A stretch of 64,000 bases of DNA from positions 42,338 through 106,337 of the forward strand of contig NKIM01000017.1 of NCBI GenBank assembly GCA_002255955.1, read 5' to 3'. The stretch's first letter is position 1. Every line of letters begins with the position of its first letter. Positions 27,536-39,884 of this stretch are shown one piece after another. Origin of the DNA: Burkholderiales bacterium PBB2. Its GTDB lineage: Bacteria; Pseudomonadota; Gammaproteobacteria; Burkholderiales; Burkholderiaceae_C. The translations under genes were made by a program, and so were the position numbers. The notes beneath the pieces were generated by a model. The model saw only the letters and a list, made by a program, of their open reading frames with translations. It was not told the origin of the DNA and searched no databases.

Positions 27536-28858
27536 ATGAGTGAACCGAAGAAGTTGTCCCAGCTGCAAGCCGTCAAGGGCATGAACGACATCCTGCCGCC
27601 CGACTCGGCGCGCTGGGAATGGCTGGAAGCCAAGATGCGCAGCGTGTTGCAGCGCTACGGCTATCAGAATGTGCGCACGCCCATCGTCGAACCCACGGCC
27701 CTGTTCGTGCGAGGCATTGGCGAGGTGACCGACATCGTCGAGAAGGAGATGTACGCCTTCGAAGACCGTGCCGACAAGCATGGCCAGGCCGAGCATCTGG
27801 CCCTGCGTCCGGAAATGACGGCCGGCGTGGTGCGCGCCATGATCGAGCATTCCTTCCTGCGCGACTCGGGCCGCCGCCTGTACTACTTCGGCCCCATGTT
27901 CCGCCGCGAAAAGCCGCAAAAGGGCCGTTACCGCCAGTTCCATCAGATGGGTGTCGAGGCCCTGGGCTTTGCCGGCCCCGATGTCGACGCCGAAGTGATC
28001 TTGATGGGCAGCCGCCTCTTGCGCGAGCTGGGTCTGAAGGATGGCGAGCATGTCAGCCTGGAGCTGAACTGCCTGGGCGAAGCGGCCGAGCGCCGCGCCC
28101 ACCGCGAGGCCCTGATCGCCCACCTGGAGGCGCACAAGGACCTGCTCGATGAAGACAGCCAGCGCCGCCTCTACACCAACCCCCTGCGCGTGCTGGACAC
28201 CAAGAATCCGGCCCTGCAGGAGATGGCCAATGCCGCGCCCAAGCTGCTGGATTTCCTGGGTGAAGCCTCGCTGGCGCATTTCAACGGCGTGCGCGCCATC
28301 CTCGACGCCGCGGGCGTGGCCTATCGCATCAACCCGCGCCTGGTGCGCGGCCTGGACTATTACAACCTGACCGTGTTCGAGTGGGTCACCGACAAGCTGG
28401 GCTCGCAAGGCACGGTCTGCGGCGGCGGCCGCTACGACGGCCTGATCGAGCAGCTGGGTGGCAAGGCCACGCCGGCCGTGGGCTTCGGCATGGGCATGGA
28501 ACGCATGCTGCTTTTGCTTGAAGAAGTGGGCGTGGCCCCGGCCGCGCCGACCCCGCATGCTTACGCCATCGTGCCTTCGGCCAACGGCCTGGCCCAGGTC
28601 ATGGTGGCGCTGGAGGCCCTGCGTGGCGCCGGCGTCAGCGTGATCCTGCACCCGGGACAGAGCAGCATGAAGTCGCAGTTCAAGAAGGCCGATGCCAGCG
28701 GCGCGGCCTTCGCCCTGATCTTCGGCGAGGACGAAGTCGCCCGCGGTGAAGTGGCCGTCAAGCCGCTCCGCCAGGGAATGCAACCCGAGGGGGCGGCGCA
28801 GTACACCCGCAGCATTTCGTCGGCGGCCGACTGGGCAGCCGAGCTGCTCAACGCATAA
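27536..28858 (+). CDS. hisS: Histidyl-tRNA synthetase
   Basis: 440 residues. Class II aminoacyl-tRNA synthetase. Class II motif 2 region [20 protein letters not shown], histidine-binding motif [15 protein letters not shown], motif 3 [14 protein letters not shown] and the C-terminal anticodon-binding domain ([20 protein letters not shown]) are all visible. ATG 27536 starts the family's [13 protein letters not shown] segment; an in-frame TTG at 27500 would add 12 unconserved residues. Confidence 0.96.
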   Translation: MSEPKKLSQLQAVKGMNDILPPDSARWEWLEAKMRSVLQRYGYQNVRTPIVEPTALFVRGIGEVTDIVEKEMYAFEDRADKHGQAEHLALRPEMTAGVVRAMIEHSFLRDSGRRLYYFGPMFRREKPQKGRYRQFHQMGVEALGFAGPDVDAEVILMGSRLLRELGLKDGEHVSLELNCLGEAAERRAHREALIAHLEAHKDLLDEDSQRRLYTNPLRVLDTKNPALQEMANAAPKLLDFLGEASLAHFNGVRAILDAAGVAYRINPRLVRGLDYYNLTVFEWVTDKLGSQGTVCGGGRYDGLIEQLGGKATPAVGFGMGMERMLLLLEEVGVAPAAPTPHAYAIVPSANGLAQVMVALEALRGAGVSVILHPGQSSMKSQFKKADASGAAFALIFGEDEVARGEVAVKPLRQGMQPEGAAQYTRSISSAADWAAELLNA

Positions 28859-28908
28859 TCGCGGCCTTCCTCCCGTTTTCACCACCGCAATCCGAGAATC
28901 TTTCATTC

Positions 28909-29592
28909 ATGGCGTCGCATCTCGATCTCGAAGAACAAGAACAGCTGGACCAGCTGAAGGCTTTTTGGAAAACCTGGGGCAATCTGATCACCTGGGCGCT
29001 GACCATCGCCTTGGCGGCCTATGCCGGCTGGAACGGTTGGAACTGGTACCAGCGTGACCAGGCCAGCAAGGCTGCGGCCATGTACGACGAGCTGGACCGT
29101 GCCGTACAGGCCGGTGATGCCGAAAAGGCCGGCCGCGTTTTTGGTGACCTGAAAGAGCGTTATCCCAGCACCACCTACGCCGCTCAAGCCGCACTGCAGG
29201 CCGCCAAGGCTCAGTTCGACAAGGGTCAGGCCGACGCCGCTCGCGCCAGCCTGAGCTGGGCAGCCAGCAGCGCTTCGCAAGAGGATGTGCGCGATGTCGC
29301 CCGCCTGCGTCTGGCCGGTCTGCAACTCGATGCCAAGCAGTACGACGAGGCGGCCAAGACCCTGGATGCGATCAAGTCGCCCGATTTCGTCGCCCTGCAG
29401 GCCGACCGCCGCGGTGACCTGCTGGTGTTGCAGTCCAAGCCGGATCTGGCCAAGGCCGAGTACCAGAAAGCCTATGCCGCCATGGACAAGAACCAGGACT
29501 ACCGCCGCCTGATCGAGGCCAAGCTGAGCACCCTGGGCGTGGCCCCGCCGGTGGAAGAAGCAGCGGCCGCCGGCCAAGGAGCGGCCAAGTGA
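28909..29592 (+). CDS. yfgM: YfgM-like tetratricopeptide membrane protein (SecYEG ancillary)
   Basis: 227 residues. A short cytoplasmic N-terminus (DLEEQEQLDQLKAFWKTWGN) is followed by one membrane helix (about 25-45, LITWALTIALAAYAGWNGW) and a periplasmic TPR domain. YfgM binds the SecYEG translocon and periplasmic chaperones. The neighbouring hisS and bamB genes confirm the assignment. The stop overlaps the GTG start of bamB by four bases. Confidence 0.9.
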   Translation: MASHLDLEEQEQLDQLKAFWKTWGNLITWALTIALAAYAGWNGWNWYQRDQASKAAAMYDELDRAVQAGDAEKAGRVFGDLKERYPSTTYAAQAALQAAKAQFDKGQADAARASLSWAASSASQEDVRDVARLRLAGLQLDAKQYDEAAKTLDAIKSPDFVALQADRRGDLLVLQSKPDLAKAEYQKAYAAMDKNQDYRRLIEAKLSTLGVAPPVEEAAAAGQGAAK

Positions 29593-30764
29593 GCGGCGCG
29601 CTGAAGACGACGACGGTCCAGATGGGCGCGTCCCGCCTGCGCGCTGGTGCGCTGGCCCTGGCGGCTGCGGCCGTGCTGACCGGGCTGTCGGGCTGCTCGC
29701 TGTTCGGCTCCTCGAACGCACCCAAGCCCACGCCGCTGGAAACGCTGACGCCCGAGATCGCCGGCCGCGTGGTCTGGAACAGCCGCATCGATTCGGTGCA
29801 GTTCCCACTTTCGATCGCCACCGTGGCCGACCAGTTCGTGGTCGCCGGCAGCGGCGGCGTGGTCGAGGCCTTGCAGGCCAGCGATGGCCGCTCGGCCTGG
29901 CGGGTGGATGTGGGCCAGAAGCTCAGCGCCGGTGTCGGCTCGGACGGCCGTTTCGCCGCCGTGGTGACGCGTGAGAACGAGGTGGTGGTGCTGGAAGCCG
30001 GCCGCGTGCTCTGGCGCAAGCCGCTGCCCAGCGCCGTGCTGGCTGCGCCCCTGGTGGCGGGCGAGCGCGTCTTCGTGCTGACTGTGGATCGCCAGGTCCA
30101 GGCTTTCGATGCCCTGGACGGCCGCCTGCTCTGGAACCTGCGCCGCCCCGGCGAGCCCCTGACCCTGGCCCAGCCCGGAGTGCTGGCCGCCTTCAAGGAC
30201 ACCTTGATCGTCGGCCAGGGCCCGCGCATGGCGGGTGTCGACCCGCTGCGTGGTTCGGTGCGCTGGGAGGCCAGCGTGGCCAGCCCGCGTGGTACCAACG
30301 AAGTCGAGCGCCTGGCCGATCTGGTGGCCCCCGCAGTCCGTCAGGGCGACCTGATCTGCGCGCGCGCCTTCCAGTCCGCCGTGGGCTGCGTCAATGCCGA
30401 GCGCGGCAGCGCGCTCTGGAGCCGCAACTTCGGTGGCATGAACGGCATCGGTGGCGGTGCCACCGCCGTCGTGGCAGCCGACGCTTCGGATCGCATCACG
30501 GCCTGGGGCCTGGGCAATGGCGATGTGATGTGGACGGCCGATCAGTTCCAGCACCGCCGCCTGAGCGCGCCGCTGGTGGTGGGCAAGAATGTGGTGGTCG
30601 GTGACTTCGAAGGCCAGGTGCATTTCCTGGCCCTGGACAACGGCCGCACCCAGTTGCGTCTGCCGACGGATGGCTCGGCCATCCAGGCAGCCCCCGTGGC
30701 CCTGGGCACGACCATTTTGGTGGCCACCCGCAATGGCGGGTTGTACGCCTTGCGACCTGAGTAA
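29589..30764 (+). CDS. bamB: Outer membrane assembly lipoprotein BamB
   Basis: 391 residues. Eight-bladed PQQ-like beta-propeller lipoprotein of the BAM complex. Lipobox LSGC with the lipidated C36. Repeated propeller motifs are visible: GRSAWRVDVGQKLSAGVGSD, GRLLWNLRRPGEPLT, RGSALWSRNFGGMNG and the final GLYAL. The GTG start at 29589 overlaps the yfgM stop (GTGA); ATG 29622 would shorten the signal peptide. bamD (16867) and bamA (54502) are also in this window. Confidence 0.93.
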   Translation: MSGALKTTTVQMGASRLRAGALALAAAAVLTGLSGCSLFGSSNAPKPTPLETLTPEIAGRVVWNSRIDSVQFPLSIATVADQFVVAGSGGVVEALQASDGRSAWRVDVGQKLSAGVGSDGRFAAVVTRENEVVVLEAGRVLWRKPLPSAVLAAPLVAGERVFVLTVDRQVQAFDALDGRLLWNLRRPGEPLTLAQPGVLAAFKDTLIVGQGPRMAGVDPLRGSVRWEASVASPRGTNEVERLADLVAPAVRQGDLICARAFQSAVGCVNAERGSALWSRNFGGMNGIGGGATAVVAADASDRITAWGLGNGDVMWTADQFQHRRLSAPLVVGKNVVVGDFEGQVHFLALDNGRTQLRLPTDGSAIQAAPVALGTTILVATRNGGLYALRPE

Positions 30765-30814
30765 GACCCGGCTCCGGCCGACTTTGAACCCCTAGCAGTG
30801 AGAACAATAAGAAT

Positions 30815-32152
30815 ATGAAACCCGTCATCGCCCTGGTCGGACGCCCCAATGTGGGCAAGTCCACGCTCTTCAACCGCCTGACCAAGAGCCGCGACGCCAT
30901 CGTGGCCGACTTTGCCGGCCTGACGCGTGACCGCCACTATGGTGACGGTCGCCTGGGTGATCGTGAGTTCATCGTCATCGACACCGGCGGTTTCGAGCCC
31001 GACAGCACCACCGGCATCGTCAAGGAAATGGCCAAGCAGACCCGCCAGGCCGTGGCAGAGGCGGATGCCGTGGTCTTTGTGGTCGATGTGCGTCTGGGTC
31101 TGTCGGCCCAGGACAGTGACATCGCCCGCTATCTGCGCCAGGCCAACAAGCGCATCTTCCTGGCCGTGAACAAGGCCGAGGGCATGAGCGATTCGCCCCT
31201 GCTGGGTGAGTTCCATGAGCTGGGCCTGGGGGAGCCGCACCCGATTTCGGCCTCGCACGGACAAGGCATCCGCAGCCTGCTGGAAGCGGTGCTGGAGCCC
31301 TTCGAGTTTGAAGAAGACGAAGAGGCTGCGCCCGAGAACGACGGCGTCATCCGTCTGGCCGTGGCCGGCCGCCCCAATGTGGGCAAGAGCACGCTGATCA
31401 ACACCTGGCTGGGTGAAGAGCGCCTGGTGGCCTTCGACATGCCAGGCACCACGCGTGACGCCATCGCCGTGCCTTTCGAGCGCAATGGTCAGCAGTTCCA
31501 GCTGATCGACACCGCCGGTTTGCGCCGCAAGGGCAAGGTCTTCGAGGCCATCGAAAAGTTCTCGGTGGTCAAGACCCTGCAGGCCATCGCCGACGCCAAT
31601 GTCGTGCTGCTGCTGCTGGATGCCACGCAAGGCGTGTCCGATCAAGACGCTCATATTGCAGGTTACATCCTGGAAAGCGGCCGCGCCGTGGTGCTGGCCG
31701 TCAACAAATGGGACGCCATCGACAGCTACCAGCGCGAGCAGCTGCAGCGCTCGATCGAGCAGCGCCTGGCGTTTTTGAAGTTCGCGCCGATCCACAACAT
31801 CTCGGCGCTCAAGCGCCAAGGCTTGGGCCCGCTGTGGGGCGCTCTGGCCGATGCCTATGCTTCGGCCTACCGCAAGATGACCACGCCGGTGCTGACGCGT
31901 CTGATCCAGGAAGCGGTGGAGCACCAAACGCCCAAACGCAGCGGGCACTTCCGCCCCAAGCTGCGCTATGCCCACCAGGGCGGCATGAATCCGCCCCTGG
32001 TGATCGTGCACGGCAATTCTCTGGAAGGCGTGACCGAGGTCTACAAGCGCTATCTGGAAGGCCGCATCCGCGCCCACTACAAGCTGGTCGGCACGCCCAT
32101 GCGCATCGAGATGCGTTCCTCGAAGAATCCCTACAGCGACAAAGACAGCTGA
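30815..32152 (+). CDS. der: Ribosome-assembly GTPase Der (EngA)
   Basis: 445 residues. Essential GTPase with two tandem G domains acting in 50S subunit maturation. First P-loop GRPNVGKST (about 8-16) with DTGGFEPDS and VNKAEG; second P-loop GRPNVGKST (about 185-193) with DTAGLRRKG and VNKWDA. The C-terminal KH-like domain ([20 protein letters not shown]) completes the family architecture. Confidence 0.98.
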   Translation: MKPVIALVGRPNVGKSTLFNRLTKSRDAIVADFAGLTRDRHYGDGRLGDREFIVIDTGGFEPDSTTGIVKEMAKQTRQAVAEADAVVFVVDVRLGLSAQDSDIARYLRQANKRIFLAVNKAEGMSDSPLLGEFHELGLGEPHPISASHGQGIRSLLEAVLEPFEFEEDEEAAPENDGVIRLAVAGRPNVGKSTLINTWLGEERLVAFDMPGTTRDAIAVPFERNGQQFQLIDTAGLRRKGKVFEAIEKFSVVKTLQAIADANVVLLLLDATQGVSDQDAHIAGYILESGRAVVLAVNKWDAIDSYQREQLQRSIEQRLAFLKFAPIHNISALKRQGLGPLWGALADAYASAYRKMTTPVLTRLIQEAVEHQTPKRSGHFRPKLRYAHQGGMNPPLVIVHGNSLEGVTEVYKRYLEGRIRAHYKLVGTPMRIEMRSSKNPYSDKDS

Positions 32153-32244
32153 AGCCTGTCTCCCGGGCCCGCAGCGATGGCGGCCGGCCTGTGTTAAGGT
32201 GAACGCCGTTCCTTCCAAATCCCCCTCACAACACGGAGCATATC

Positions 32245-32490
32245 GTGAGCAACAAAGGCCAACTCCTGCAAGATCCCTTCCTGAACCTGCTGCGCAAAGA
32301 GCATGTGCCGGTGTCCATCTACCTGGTCAACGGCATCAAGCTGCAAGGTCACATCGAGTCGTTTGACCAGTATGTGGTTCTGCTGCGCAACACGGTCACG
32401 CAGATGGTCTACAAGCACGCCATCTCCACGGTGGTGCCGGGTCGTGCGGTGAATTTCCACACCGCCGACAGCGCTGACGAAGCGCACTGA
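32245..32490 (+). CDS. hfq: RNA chaperone Hfq
   Basis: 81 residues. Hexameric Sm-like RNA chaperone that pairs small RNAs with mRNAs. Sm1 region [20 protein letters not shown] and Sm2 [12 protein letters not shown] are near canonical; the C-terminal tail is short, as in many betaproteobacteria. The start is GTG 32245 with a GGAG site (ACGGAGC) 8 bases upstream. Confidence 0.98.
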   Translation: MSNKGQLLQDPFLNLLRKEHVPVSIYLVNGIKLQGHIESFDQYVVLLRNTVTQMVYKHAISTVVPGRAVNFHTADSADEAH

Positions 32491-32519
32491 AACCTGGGCT
32501 TTCGCCCCTTGCCCACACC

Positions 32520-33830
32520 TTGAGTTCCGCTGACTCCACCCACACGTCGCCGCCTTCTGAGGCGGCGCGTGCCATTCTTGTGGGCGTTGATTTTGGCCGT
32601 CACGCCAAATCTTCGCTCGCATCCACATTCGATCCCACCCTGGATGAGCTGGCCTTGCTGGCCGAATCCGCCGGCGACACGCCGGTGGCCCGGGTGATTG
32701 CTCGCCGCCAGTCGCCCGATGCAGCGCTGTTTGTCGGTTCTGGCAAGGCCGACGAGATCAAGCTGCTGGTGCAGATGCACCAGGCCCACACCGTGCTGTT
32801 CGACCAGGCGATCTCGCCGGCGCAGCAGCGCAATCTCGAGCGTGTGCTGGGCGTGCCCGTGGCCGATCGCACCGCCTTGATCCTGGAAATCTTTGCCGCC
32901 CGCGCCAAGAGTCATGAAGGCAAGATGCAGGTCGAGCTGGCCCGTTTGCAATACCTGGCCACGCGCCTGGTGCGCCGCTGGAGCCATTTGGAGCGCCAGA
33001 GCGGCGGCATCGGCATGCGCGGCGGCCCCGGCGAAGCCCAAATCGAGCTGGACCGCCGCATGATCGATGACCGCATCAAGGCCATCAAGGAAAAGCTCAA
33101 GAAGGTGCAGCGCCAGCGCAGCACCCAGCAGCGCGCGCGCGCCCGCAACAGCGTGTTCCGGGTGTCCCTGGTCGGCTACACCAATGCCGGCAAGTCCACG
33201 CTCTTCAATGCCTTGGTCAAGGCGCGCACCTACGCGGCCGACCAGCTCTTCGCCACGCTGGACACCACCACGCGATCGCTCTACCTGGAGCAGGCCGGTA
33301 CCAGCGTGTCCTTGTCCGATACCGTGGGTTTCATCCGCGACCTGCCGCACAAGCTGGTCGAGGCTTTCCGCGCCACCTTGCAGGAGGCGGCCGATGCCGA
33401 CCTGCTCTTGCATGTGGTCGATGCAGCTTCGCCCGTGCTGGAAGAGCAGATGCTGGAAGTGGAGCGGGTGCTTGAGGAAATCGGCGCCGACCACATCCCG
33501 CAGATCCTGGTCTACAACAAGCAGGACATGCTGGAAGAGAGCCAGCGTCCACGCAGTGGCATGGATTGGATCGAGCGCCAGAGCGATGGCAGCGTCGGTG
33601 CGCGGGTGCCGCGTGTCTTCGTCAGCGCGCTCGATGGCAGCGGCCTTGATGTGCTGCGCGAGCAGATCGTGCAGGCATTGCTGGCGCAGCGCCCGACCGA
33701 CTTGAATTCCCCCGAACTCACCCCAGATGCGGGGGTGGATTTGGCATCCCTGGATTCCGACGACTCCGAACAACCGCTGGCAGACGCCGTAACGGGCGAC
33801 CCTGCCGACACCCATCCCACACAGGCATGA
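32520..33830 (+). CDS. hflX: GTPase HflX
   Basis: 436 residues. Ribosome-associated GTPase that splits stalled ribosomes. The N-terminal HflX domain includes VARVIARRQSPDAALFVGSG and the glycine-rich GGIGMRGGPGEAQIELDRR. The G domain P-loop is GYTNAGKST (219-227), followed by DTVGFIRDLPHKLVEAF and NKQD. The start appears to be TTG 32520 with no clear ribosome site, so expression may depend on coupling with hfq 29 bases upstream. The stop overlaps the hflK start (ATGA). Confidence 0.93.
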   Translation: MSSADSTHTSPPSEAARAILVGVDFGRHAKSSLASTFDPTLDELALLAESAGDTPVARVIARRQSPDAALFVGSGKADEIKLLVQMHQAHTVLFDQAISPAQQRNLERVLGVPVADRTALILEIFAARAKSHEGKMQVELARLQYLATRLVRRWSHLERQSGGIGMRGGPGEAQIELDRRMIDDRIKAIKEKLKKVQRQRSTQQRARARNSVFRVSLVGYTNAGKSTLFNALVKARTYAADQLFATLDTTTRSLYLEQAGTSVSLSDTVGFIRDLPHKLVEAFRATLQEAADADLLLHVVDAASPVLEEQMLEVERVLEEIGADHIPQILVYNKQDMLEESQRPRSGMDWIERQSDGSVGARVPRVFVSALDGSGLDVLREQIVQALLAQRPTDLNSPELTPDAGVDLASLDSDDSEQPLADAVTGDPADTHPTQA

Positions 33831-35149
33831 GCATGAACACCTACGAGCGCGTGAGCCCCGAGCGGCCCGTGATGAGCAGCCCCGCTGCCGGCCGCATCAA
33901 GCCTCTGGCGGCCGCGGCTGCCGCTTTGCTGCGCGGCCTGTGGCCCCAGAACTGGCGGGCAGGGCGTTTGCTGAACAACGGCCGCAATGACGGCCCGCCG
34001 GATCTGGATGAGCTCTGGCGCGATTTCAACCGCAAGCTTTCCGGCATGTTCGGCGGTAAGCCCGCCGGCAATGGCGGCAACAACAACGGCGATTCGGGCG
34101 GCGGCAACAACTTCCAGCCCGATATGAAGAGCGCCAGCGTCGGCGCGCTGCTGATCGGCGGTGTGGTGCTGGTCGGTTGGCTGGGCAGCGGCTTCTTCAT
34201 CGTGCAGGAAGGCCAGCAAGGGGTGATCACCTCTTTCGGCAAATACAGCAAAACGGTGGATGCCGGTTTCCAGTGGCGCCTGCCGTTCCCCTTCCAGGCC
34301 AGCGAGGTGGTCGCCGTGACCCAGCTGCGCCAGGTCGAGGTGGGCCGCAACTCGGTGGTGGCGGCCACCGGTTTGCGTGATTCCTCCATGCTGACGCAGG
34401 ACGAGAACATCGTCGACATCCGCTTCACCGTGCAGTTCATCCTCAAGGATGCGCGCGACTACTTGTTCGAAAACAACAAGCCCGATGAGGCGGTGATCCT
34501 GGCTGCGGAGTCGGCGGTGCGCGAGATCGTCGGCAAAAGCAAGATGGACTCGGTGCTGTACGAGCAGCGCGACGCCATCGCTGCCGAGCTGGTCAAGTCG
34601 GTGCAAGCCCAGATGGACCGCTTGAAGGCCGGCATCCTGATCAAGGCCGTGAACGTGCAGAACGTGCAGGCGCCCGAGCAGGTGCAGGCCGCGTTTGATG
34701 ATGCCTTCAAGGCGGGTGCCGACCGCGAGCGCCTGAAGAACGAAGGCCAAGCCTACGCCAACGACGTGATCCCCAAGGCTCAAGGCACCTCGGCTCGACT
34801 GCGCGAAGAGGCCGAGGGCTACAAGGCGCGGGTGGTGGCGCAGGCCGAAGGTGATGCGCAGCGCTTCAAGAGCGTGTTGGCCGAGTACCAGAAGGCGCCG
34901 GCGGTCACGCGGGACCGCCTCTACACCGACACCATGCAGCAGGTGTATTCCAACGTCAGCAAGGTGATGGTGGACAGCCGCAATGGCTCCAACCTGCTGT
35001 ACCTGCCGCTGGACAAGCTGATCCAGCAAGCGGGTGGCAGCGTCACCAGCACCGCGCCGGCGGCCGTGCCGTCCAGCGAGACCCCGGCCACCGTGGGCAA
35101 TAACGACATGCGTTCGCGCGACGGCCTGCGCAGCCGCGACGGCCGTTGA
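33827..35149 (+). CDS. hflK: FtsH protease modulator HflK
   Basis: 440 residues. SPFH-domain protein that forms, with HflC, a large cage around the FtsH protease in the inner membrane. The cytoplasmic N-terminus holds a Gly/Asn-rich segment (GGNNNGDSGGGNN). One membrane helix (about 105-128) precedes the periplasmic SPFH domain (FFIVQEGQQGVITSFGKYSK). A coiled-coil region follows (KAGADRERLKNEGQAYANDV). The start ATG 33827 overlaps hflX; ATG 33833 is also possible. Confidence 0.94.
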   Translation: MSMNTYERVSPERPVMSSPAAGRIKPLAAAAAALLRGLWPQNWRAGRLLNNGRNDGPPDLDELWRDFNRKLSGMFGGKPAGNGGNNNGDSGGGNNFQPDMKSASVGALLIGGVVLVGWLGSGFFIVQEGQQGVITSFGKYSKTVDAGFQWRLPFPFQASEVVAVTQLRQVEVGRNSVVAATGLRDSSMLTQDENIVDIRFTVQFILKDARDYLFENNKPDEAVILAAESAVREIVGKSKMDSVLYEQRDAIAAELVKSVQAQMDRLKAGILIKAVNVQNVQAPEQVQAAFDDAFKAGADRERLKNEGQAYANDVIPKAQGTSARLREEAEGYKARVVAQAEGDAQRFKSVLAEYQKAPAVTRDRLYTDTMQQVYSNVSKVMVDSRNGSNLLYLPLDKLIQQAGGSVTSTAPAAVPSSETPATVGNNDMRSRDGLRSRDGR

Positions 35150-35167
35150 TTTCAGGGAGTGATTGAG

Positions 35168-36070
35168 ATGAACCGTATTGCCTCCATCGCGGTCGGCGCC
35201 CTGATCGCCTTCATGCTGGCCAGCTCCATGCTCTTCATCGTCGACCAGCGCCAGTTCGCGGTCGTCTACGCCCTGGGTGAAATCAAGGAGGTCATCACCG
35301 AGCCGGGTCTGAAGATCAAGCTGCCGCCGCCGTTGCAAAACGCCGTGCTGCTGGACCGCCGCGTGCAGACCCTGGACAGCCCCGAGTCGCGCCCCATCTT
35401 CACGGCCGAAAAGAAGAGCCTGGTGATCGATTGGCTGGTGAAGTGGCGCGTGGCCGAGCCGCGTCAGTTCATTCGCAACAACGGCTCCGACATGCGCAAT
35501 GTCGAGAACCGCCTGAGCCCCATCGTGCAAGCGGCTTTCAACGAAGAAGTGACCAAGCGCACCGTGCTGGCCGTGCTCTCGACCGAGCGCGAGAAGGTCA
35601 TGAACGATGTGCGCAAGCGCCTGGAAGACGAGGCCAAGCAGTTCGGTATCGAGGTGGTGGACGTGCGTATCAAGCGCGTCGACTTCTCCGCCAACATCAC
35701 CGACTCGGTCTACAACCGCATGAAGTCCGAGCGCCTGCGCGTGGCCAACGAGCTGCGCTCCACCGGTGGCGCTGATGCTGAAAAGATCAAGGCCGATGCC
35801 GATCGTCAGCGCGAAGTGATCGTGGCCGAGGCCTACCGCGATGCGCAGAAGATCAAGGGTGAGGGCGATGCCAAGGCCTCGGCGCTGTACGCCGAAGCTT
35901 TCGGTCGTGACCCGCAGTTCGCGCAGTTCTACCGCCAGCTGGAGGCCTACCGCAGCACCTTCCGCAACAAGTCGGATGTGATGGTGGTGGACCCGAGCAG
36001 CGACTTCTTCAAGGCCATGCGTGGCTCCGGCGCTGCCGGCGGCGCGGCGCCGGCCGGCCCCCGCAAGTAA
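35168..36070 (+). CDS. hflC: FtsH protease modulator HflC
   Basis: 300 residues. Partner of HflK in the FtsH-regulating complex. An N-terminal membrane anchor (IASIAVGALIAFMLASSMLF) is followed by an SPFH domain (VDQRQFAVVYALGEIKEVI) and a coiled-coil C-terminus (ADRQREVIVAEAYRDAQKIK). I chose ATG 35168 (AGGGAG upstream); the GTG at 35159 sits too close to that site. Confidence 0.94.
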   Translation: MNRIASIAVGALIAFMLASSMLFIVDQRQFAVVYALGEIKEVITEPGLKIKLPPPLQNAVLLDRRVQTLDSPESRPIFTAEKKSLVIDWLVKWRVAEPRQFIRNNGSDMRNVENRLSPIVQAAFNEEVTKRTVLAVLSTEREKVMNDVRKRLEDEAKQFGIEVVDVRIKRVDFSANITDSVYNRMKSERLRVANELRSTGGADAEKIKADADRQREVIVAEAYRDAQKIKGEGDAKASALYAEAFGRDPQFAQFYRQLEAYRSTFRNKSDVMVVDPSSDFFKAMRGSGAAGGAAPAGPRK

Positions 36071-36109
36071 GCCGAGTCTCAGGACTGTCGGGCAGAACGG
36101 GCAGGGCGC

Positions 36110-36301
36110 ATGAGTGGCAACAGTTGGTTGACGGCGCTGGCCTTGATGCTGGTGATCGAAGGCTTGTTGCCCCTGCTCAGCCCGGCCTCGTGGCGCCAGG
36201 TCTTCGCCCGCATGCTGTCCATGACCGACGGGCAGATCCGTTTTGTCGGCCTGCTCAGCATGCTGGCGGGGCTGCTCGCGTTGTTGTGGATTTCGCAGTG
36301 A
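36110..36301 (+). CDS. DUF2065 family small inner-membrane protein
   Basis: 63 residues with two hydrophobic helices (WLTALALMLVIEGLLPLLSP and FVGLLSMLAGLLALLWIS). Known as DUF2065 (YjeT-like), regularly found directly after hflC in Proteobacteria. Function unknown; placement suggests a role near the HflKC/FtsH complex, which is inference only. Confidence 0.88.
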   Translation: MSGNSWLTALALMLVIEGLLPLLSPASWRQVFARMLSMTDGQIRFVGLLSMLAGLLALLWISQ

Positions 36302-36391
36302 AGCGTGTTTGATTTGCGCCGCTGCGCGCGGAAAAACGGGGAAAAGCGGGGAATTGGGGCGGCCCGAGGGGCAATCCGGCCACAGCGCCGG

Positions 36392-36397
36392 TACAAT
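36392..36397 (+). promoter_or_regulatory. Probable -10 element of the hisZ promoter
   Basis: TACAAT preceded by G, 27 bases before the hisZ ATG. No good -35 at usual spacing. Suggests hisZ-purA can be transcribed separately from the hfq-hflC genes. Confidence 0.45.
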
Positions 36398-36424
36398 GCG
36401 TTTTTAACCCCCTCCTGAATCCCC

Positions 36425-38970
<2,546 letters not shown>

Positions 38971-38989
38971 GTCTCGCGCTCGCGCTGCT

Positions 38990-39030
38990 CTGGCCTCGCT
39001 CGCTGCCGGGCCAGTCTTTCTTAGTTTTTT
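38990..39030 (+). terminator. Probable terminator after purA
   Basis: CTGGCC (38990-38995) pairs with GGCCAG (39009-39014), followed by a T-rich stretch (TCTTTCTTAGTTTTTT). The loop of 13 bases makes it moderate. Confidence 0.55.
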
Positions 39031-39066
39031 GAGCCTCACCCGCCCACTCCACAGGAGAAACCATCC

Positions 39067-39588
39067 ATGTTGACCGACGACGGCAAGCATCTGTACGTGT
39101 CCTGGGACGAATACCACATGCTGACTGAGCGCCTGGCGCTCAAGATCCACGCTTCCGGCTGGGAGTTCGATCAGATCCTGTGCCTGGCCCGTGGTGGCAT
39201 GCGCCCCGGCGACGTGCTGTCCCGCGTGTTCGACAAGCCGCTGGGCATCATGTCCACCAGCTCCTACCGCGCCGAAGCCGGCACCATCCAGGGTCGCCTG
39301 GACATCGCCAAATACATCACCATGCCCAAGGGTGAGTTGGCCGGCCGCGTGCTGCTGGTCGATGACCTGGCGGATTCCGGCGTGACGCTGAAGGCGGTGG
39401 TCGAGCGCTTGCGCGGCATGCCGGCGATCAGCGAGCTGCGCTCCGCGGTGATCTGGACCAAGGGTGTGTCCAGCTACACGCCCGACTACTACGTCGAAAT
39501 GCTGGAAACCAGCCCCTGGATCCATCAGCCCTTCGAAGAGTATGACGACATGCGCCCCGATGCGCTGGCCAAGAAATTTGTTGTCTGA
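39067..39588 (+). CDS. Phosphoribosyltransferase family protein
   Basis: 173 residues. Type I PRTase fold with the PRPP-binding motif VLLVDDLADSGVT (95-107). The substrate base cannot be read: it resembles the xanthine/hypoxanthine type (gpt/hpt-like), which would fit salvage beside purA. Good AGGAG ribosome site. Followed by a strong terminator (39609-39657). Confidence 0.88.
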   Translation: MLTDDGKHLYVSWDEYHMLTERLALKIHASGWEFDQILCLARGGMRPGDVLSRVFDKPLGIMSTSSYRAEAGTIQGRLDIAKYITMPKGELAGRVLLVDDLADSGVTLKAVVERLRGMPAISELRSAVIWTKGVSSYTPDYYVEMLETSPWIHQPFEEYDDMRPDALAKKFVV

Positions 39589-39608
39589 GCCCACGCTGCA
39601 GGCCATGC

Positions 39609-39657
39609 AAAAAGCCGGCGACGCTGACCTGATGCAGGTCGGCGTCGGCCGGCTTTT
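39609..39657 (+). terminator. Strong intrinsic terminator after the phosphoribosyltransferase gene
   Basis: A long stem (AAAAGCCGGC and following bases, near-perfectly complementary to the right half ending GGCTTTT) spans 39609-39657 around a 3-base loop (ATG), and T-rich sequence follows. Confidence 0.9.
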
Positions 39658-39728
39658 CTCTTTTTTCTCTACTTTCTTTTTCGCTGCATCCGCACTGTCG
39701 GATGCGCGCGTCGCGCCTGATCTCGAGT

Positions 39729-39803
39729 TGGGTGCGCGCAAGAAAAAAGCCGGTATCTTTCGATACCGGCTTTTTATGGATTTGGTGCCCAGGAGAGGAC
39801 TCG
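39729..39803 (-). repeat. Repeat unit A: extra tRNA-Leu 3' end plus terminator hairpin
   Basis: Imperfect direct repeat of 39885-39959, exactly 156 bases away. Its right part (39783-39803) matches the last ~21 bases of tRNA-Leu including CCA, but the rest of a tRNA is missing. A 14-bp hairpin (39744-39757 with 39762-39775) with A/T flanks follows in the minus direction. The hairpin differs from copy B by paired changes that keep base pairing. Confidence 0.85.
39744..39775. terminator. Bidirectional terminator hairpin of repeat unit A
   Basis: AAAAAGCCGGTATC (39744-39757), loop TTTC, then its perfect complement to 39775. A-run and T-run flank it, so it can act in both directions. Confidence 0.85.
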
Positions 39804-39884
39804 GTCACATGGCCGCGACCCCGCTTCGCTCCTTTGGAGCGAAGCCTTCTCGTCCTCACGCAAAGTCCACCGGACTCTGCTTTC

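Noticed and set aside
39783-39803. A second tRNA-Leu gene
   Set aside because: Only the last 21 bases of a tRNA are present; upstream bases do not form T, anticodon or D arms.
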